Shown one piece after another: positions 59,855 to 64,000 of a stretch of 64,000 nucleotides of DNA. Below the pieces are notes generated by a model. It was not told the origin of the DNA. It saw only the letters and a program-made list of their open reading frames with translations, and made no database searches. How positions within the stretch are numbered: the stretch's first letter is position 1; the number at the start of each line of letters is the position of its first letter. Both the position numbers and the translations under genes were made by a program. The stretch covers positions 1,611,482 through 1,675,481 of the forward strand of contig CM043798.1 of the NCBI GenBank assembly GCA_023974075.1, given 5' to 3'. Source of the stretch: Chaenocephalus aceratus (taxonomy: Eukaryota; Chordata; Actinopteri; Perciformes; Channichthyidae).

Positions 59855-59860
59855 CAAATA

Positions 59861-60398
59861 CCAGCCGTGACATGAGTAATATAATCCTCTTCTCTGACAC
59901 AGGGGCTTCTGTTTTCTGATTTCTTTCTACCTTTCTGTTAGGATGAACATCTCTTCATGTAGCAATGCTATGCAGAGTTCTCCTGAGTTTAAAATACCTT
60001 AACATGTTACTTAACATTATTCTGTTGATTATTTTTGGGGACTTTTTGGTCAGTCAATAAATGACACTTTACAAAAAAGCAAGAAAGCATCAGAGCCTCA
60101 GGGGTCTGCACCACTGTCGCCAACACCTGCCTCTGTAGAAAGTAGACCCCCCCTCCCTGCTTTTTGATTAGCCTTTTCCCACCCATCATCACCATTCATA
60201 TGAAGTCAAGACATGTATTTGAATATGCTCAGGTAAAACAAGTGTCCCTGTTACGTTCTGCCTCTGCTCTCCATCACGAGTGCATCATAAATGAAGGACA
60301 CTGTATACATCGTACATTAAAGCTTAAAGAATATTACAGATACTACACTGCACAATACTACACAGGCAGTAGGTCAATGTTTGATGGTGTTCAGTGAG

Positions 60399-60400
<2 letters not shown>
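59861..60400. other. No gene recognised
   Basis: Unique-looking DNA with no domain or repeat recognised. Confidence 0.4.

Positions 60401-60458
<58 letters not shown>
60401..60458 (+). repeat. (GT)n microsatellite, 58 bp
   Basis: Uninterrupted GT dinucleotides. Confidence 0.98.
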
Positions 60459-60461
<3 letters not shown>

Positions 60462-62598
60462 TGTCAGCGTGTTTTTGTGTGTGAGCAATGGGCAAAGACA
60501 GTGGATTAATATTTCTTAACAGCCAATTTGTTTATGATGAAATTGTTTATAGAGCACACACGTATGCACCACACAGTGTTTACAAGAACAACATTAAAAC
60601 ACAGATTTCTTTATGGGTGAAATTATTTTTATGATTTTGTGAAAAACATTTAATTCACACGATTTCCTGACAAGATATGAAATCATTTTCATAATAACTG
60701 TCAAACTAAATATCAAACACGTTCACTGAGCGATGAAAGATTCAGAAATGAAAATGCTACTTTTTCTGGGAAAATAATGTAATCCGAATTATTGGAACAA
60801 ATATTTTAATTGCAATTTAGTACAACATTCTTTTAGTTCCTTATCTTCAGTATTAGTCACTTTAAACCAGAACTAGTTGATTCTATATGATTACATATCG
60901 TTGGTAAAACAGTCAACAATGCTCCTTCATTTTAGGCCATGCCTTCGAATGGAGATGAATACATGAATGATTGAATGTGGTTATAACTTGTGGGGTGAAC
61001 ATTTATTGTTTATTTTTTCATGAAGCCCAATCCCTGTGCTGTCTGGTACAGTCAGCGTTCTCCTGCAACATGCTCACAGGAGAGCTTAACAGACATTTGA
61101 TCAAATCAGCACAGTGTCATTTTTTACTTGTACTGGGAATTACAAACATGGGAAATCTAAAAATATTTTCAGACCCTATAATACATGTGGGCACATGACT
61201 GCTGAAGATAACAGACCATAGAGATGCTAGGGACTCTCTACATATAAAATACCACATCTTACAATCCTAAATAATCCCTCCATTTATTTCTGAAAGTGGA
61301 AAAACGTTGATGAAACTGATCCAATCATTTATTTAGTAGGATGTTTAATGTAATTTAGAAATATGGCTGATGCAGAATCTGATTTGAACCGTCTCAGATT
61401 AGGACAGTCATATCCTTCAGGCTAGCCTGCGGCTTTTCAGAAGGCCATGCATTGGTAATGGCTTCTGGGTGAGTGGACACCAGCCGCTGCCATCCATAAT
61501 GTTAAAAGTCCCAGACAGCACACGGAGAAAAAAGAAAAAAAGGCTCAGGCTCCATATTGGAGATTGACAGAGGCGTAACGCTGTGGTGCTTAATGCTGAT
61601 TGGCTAAAGGTTTCAGCATGTCTGATGTCCTCCCACAGTACGCTTCTTCTCCCTGTCGGCTGCAGCTGGAAGCCATGCAGAGAGGCACACTGTCATAGTG
61701 GTGTAATGCATCACCATGGTGCATGCTTTTTGTGCCGCTTCTTCCGCACTCCCACTGCCACGCTGCACAGATACAGTGGACAGGTGCATTGGTATGTGCA
61801 CAGTGTTCCAAAAGAAGGCAACCCACACTGGGATCACCAATAGGCTGCACTATGTTGTGGTGGGAGAGCCGCACGGTTAAAATATGATCTAGATCAGGAC
61901 AAGTGTGTGAGGCTGAAATGGATCACTCCTGTCTAATATCATGTTCTGCACCCGACACGCTGAATCTTTCTCTCCAGATGGTGGGTCTCTTGGAAGTTGT
62001 TTTCACGGGCTTCTTTTTGCTCTGCAGCTAGGTACCACAAGCAGCGGGAAATAATGTTATCCATTAGTATGCAAAGAGATTCTGGAGCCTACTTTCATAA
62101 ACCCTGGACTTGTCTGCTCCGACTCTGTCAGATCTTGCCAGACAGGAATGGGTAATTGAAATGAGAGCTTCTTATAGAGCAAAGCATTGCAACATTCAAA
62201 CCAATACTGTCTCATTTCTGCAGCTATTGTGGTCACGGTGTTTGTGTTGTGGAGCATCCCAGGAGACACATTTAAATCAGTGTGTGTGATCTATAACTAA
62301 TACTGGAAGTACAAGTAGCTGCTTTAGATGTTTTGCATTGTATATTTGGAAATGCTTTTCCTGGAAACAGTCCAGGGATAGACATTTTGTCTTCAAGAAA
62401 TTGAGAATAAAAATCCCAGGACATCATTTCAAGACTCTTGTTTTTCAACATGCCTCAGTGTCAGCATCTGCAGAGACAAGGTTACACAAGCAGAGAGAAG
62501 GACACGAGCACAGCAGGGGATAACAGCAAGAAAACCAATATCATAGTAAACAATGATAAGCCCCTTCGTGGAGGTCAGTGTTATCGTGACATGCTTTA
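60459..62598. other. No gene recognised
   Basis: Overlapping open frames near 61583-61874 lie on both strands and have no known domain. No repeat structure seen. Confidence 0.4.
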
Positions 62599-63023
62599 GG
62601 TCAGATCAGTGTTTCCGCCAGGGGGACGTCGTGCCGTCATTTGATGCCCTCATTCGGCTCGGGGCGCCCGGAACGCGAGCCGAGGGCGTCCAAAAATATT
62701 AATAATTCGAGAGAAGATCGAGAGTTTTTATCGCTTGAAATGACGAAAAGGAAAAAGGACAAGGACATCCTTCTGTTGGAGGGGCAGAGGAGTCTGGTGG
62801 GATTCTTTTCGGAGTATTGCAGATCGTTTCCCCGACATGGAAGGGCCGTTTGGGAGCCGATCAGTCAGCGCTTTAAGAGAGCCGCGCCAAATGATCCGGC
62901 TCACTAACGTAAAAAGACAGTATCTATAAGGGACGCTCAAGTCAACATTCCAAACACCCCCCCCCCCCGCTCTCGGGGTGGACGCCCTCTCAGCTCTGGG
63001 CTGGCAGAAACACTGGGTCAAAT
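62599..63023. mobile_element. hAT MITE, 409 bp
   Basis: Ends CAGTGTTTCCGCCAG and CTGGCAGAAACACTG (62607-63015). Flanking 8-mers GGTCAGAT and GGTCAAAT differ at one base. An 88-codon open frame (62641-62907) with a basic MTKRKKDKD stretch could be the relic of a transposase N terminus, but no domain is evident. Confidence 0.8.
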
Positions 63024-63503
63024 CCACCCCTCCATCACAGCAAACACACAGCACGACTGTATGGTGACTTGTATTATCCACACACTCATATAGCCTCTGC
63101 ACAGGGGAAGGGTTGCCATGCAACTCGTTACATGAACGTTACCAACATGTATCTGAAATATCACCAACTTAATTACACTGTTTCTTCGGCTAAACGTTTC
63201 TTGAGGTTGAAGCAGATTTAGCCTTACGTTCATAGAAAGTGCACATTCATTTTAGCAACTATTTTGAAGGAACCTTTTCGTCTGCAAAAAATGCTTCATG
63301 CTTTATTCCCTGAGAAAAGATCATCAAAGACATTTTCTGTTTCATGATAGTATGTGTGGTTATATCTCTCACAGGCTCCGCCCTCTACTGGACTCTATGG
63401 GTACTACCCCTTGATCATATCATGCAAGCATTCATCCACTGAGACTTCTATAAAGGTAGCCGGCCCCGGGGCGGGCCTACCTGCATGCGCGCGCATCTCA
63501 CCG

Positions 63504-63510
63504 TATAAAA
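63504..63510 (+). promoter_or_regulatory. TATA box of the DIRS-like element
   Basis: TATAAAA in a GC-rich context, followed about 30 bases on by a pyrimidine-rich CTGTCCTCCCTTTCTCTCC, a plausible start site. Confidence 0.5.
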
Positions 63511-63752
63511 GGAGGCCTCGCCTCCTGACTGTCCTCCCTTTCTCTCCAGCGAGCGGGAGTGAACGACCTGAGCAATAGACGAGAAAAGAGAAGGAAAAGA
63601 AAAGGCCCCGGACCGCGTCGGGGCTCCGTGGTTCTCAGAGATGACACAGATGAAGGTGGGCCAGCCCTGGGCGATTCCCCAGTTCTGGGGGGGCGATGTC
63701 TCAATCGGGGCGATGTCTGAATCGGGGCGTTACCCACTCTGGGCCGTCCTCT

Positions 63753-64000
63753 CCAGGCTTGGCTCCTGAGAGGGACAGGCTGAGACAGGGTGGATTGTCT
63801 GACAGCGTTATTCAGTCTATCTAGGCAGCTAGAGCTGGATCCACCACAGCCTGTTACAGGCCGAAGTGGCTGGGATTCCAGCGATGGTGTGAGGAGCGGA
63901 GAATAGAGCCCCTATCTTGTGAGTTGGGCTCTATTTTGTCCTTCTTACAGTTACTGGTGGACAGAGGGCTTGCTCATTCCACAGTGAAAGTGTATGCAGC
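63753..64000 (+). pseudogene. DIRS tyrosine recombinase, N-terminal core-binding domain
   Basis: The frame reads APERDRLRQGGLSDSVIQSI, a TAG at 63822-63824, then AARAGSTTACYRPKWLGFQ, RWCEERRIEPLSC and LLVDRGLAHSTVKVYAA to the window end. This is the conserved SAM-like DNA-binding domain before the catalytic domain of DIRS recombinases. The in-frame stop means it is probably inactive, although the part downstream of the stop is clean. Confidence 0.75.

Larger units (their letters stand above)
48686..59860. mobile_element. 11.16-kb element with long inverted terminal repeats
   Basis: A 6-bp direct repeat CAAATA (48686-48691, 59855-59860) flanks inverted ends TATGAATGGCAGTGTAGG and, reversed, TATGAGGGGCAGTGTAGG. 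The left repeat covers about 48692-49275 and the right about 59452-59854. Both consist of a unique tip, a CACAC/CTACTGAA minisatellite and an inner block with two ACGGAAGTCATTGTAAT units. The interior is now full of other elements: a hAT end at 50831, the 50190 repeat, LINE pieces at 55.0-56.0 kb and hATs at 56493 and 58204. It also holds a possible three-exon gene. No transposase was recognised. The long inverted ends and 6-bp duplication do not identify a superfamily. Confidence 0.7.
63376..64000 (+). mobile_element. DIRS-like element, 5' end and YR start (runs off window)
   Basis: A CTCCGCCCTCTACTGGACTC terminal-like stretch is followed by a GC-rich leader with a TATA box at 63504-63510. 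Gag and RT are missing, and the DNA goes straight to recombinase sequence. It looks like an internally deleted copy, separate from the one at 1.7-14.7 kb. The left edge is approximate and the right end is outside the window. Confidence 0.6.

Noticed and set aside
61583..61874. Overlapping ORFs on both strands
   Set aside because: No recognisable domain, no splice signals of note and no preferred frame.

Overview
This window is vertebrate nuclear DNA, almost certainly from a teleost fish. The basis is the repeat content: a BEL/Pao LTR retrotransposon, DIRS-type tyrosine-recombinase elements, many hAT elements with 8-bp target duplications, LINE 3' tails ending in GGGATCAATAAAG followed by CTTAT repeats, tRNA-derived SINEs with a GGTTCAAGTCC B box, and very long CA/TG arrays. 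There are no bacterial or viral gene clusters, no operons and no CRISPR. Most of the 64 kb is mobile DNA, much of it nested, and there is little sign of host coding sequence.

Layout. (1) 1-1.73 kb: a LINE tail and unremarkable DNA. (2) 1.73-14.70 kb: a decayed DIRS-like element with 50-bp inverted ends. It has two internal tandem arrays, gag, RT and tyrosine-recombinase remnants, a TTAA-flanked MITE, a LINE scrap, and a young BEL/Pao element (4833-12578) inserted in its gag with a perfect 5-bp duplication. (3) 14.7-19.1 kb: small repeats, then a purine-rich minisatellite of about 1.7 kb that starts inside the Arg-Gly-rich N terminus of a transposase-like reading frame and runs into an assembly gap. 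(4) 19.15-21.84 kb and 27.39-30.44 kb: two long-inverted-repeat (foldback) elements that share a core but carry different outer ends. (5) 22.69-27.31 kb: a nest of hAT elements with a SINE and BED-finger remnants. (6) 31.5 kb: one good candidate host exon, a signal-peptide first coding exon ending in a GTAAGT donor; what follows looks intronic or intergenic. (7) 35-48 kb: hAT and Harbinger fragments, MITEs and three CA/TG arrays longer than 200 bp. (8) 48.69-59.85 kb: an 11.16-kb segment bounded by inverted terminal repeats of 0.4-0.6 kb and a 6-bp direct repeat, holding a candidate three-exon small gene, several hATs and LINE pieces. (9) 60-64 kb: quiet DNA, one hAT MITE, and the start of a second DIRS-type element running off the right end.

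The best candidates for something undescribed are the 11-kb inverted-repeat element with its possible spliced gene, the pair of foldback elements with exchanged ends, and the minisatellite that appears to have grown out of a transposase N terminus. Element family names are recognised from motifs and termini; no database search was possible.
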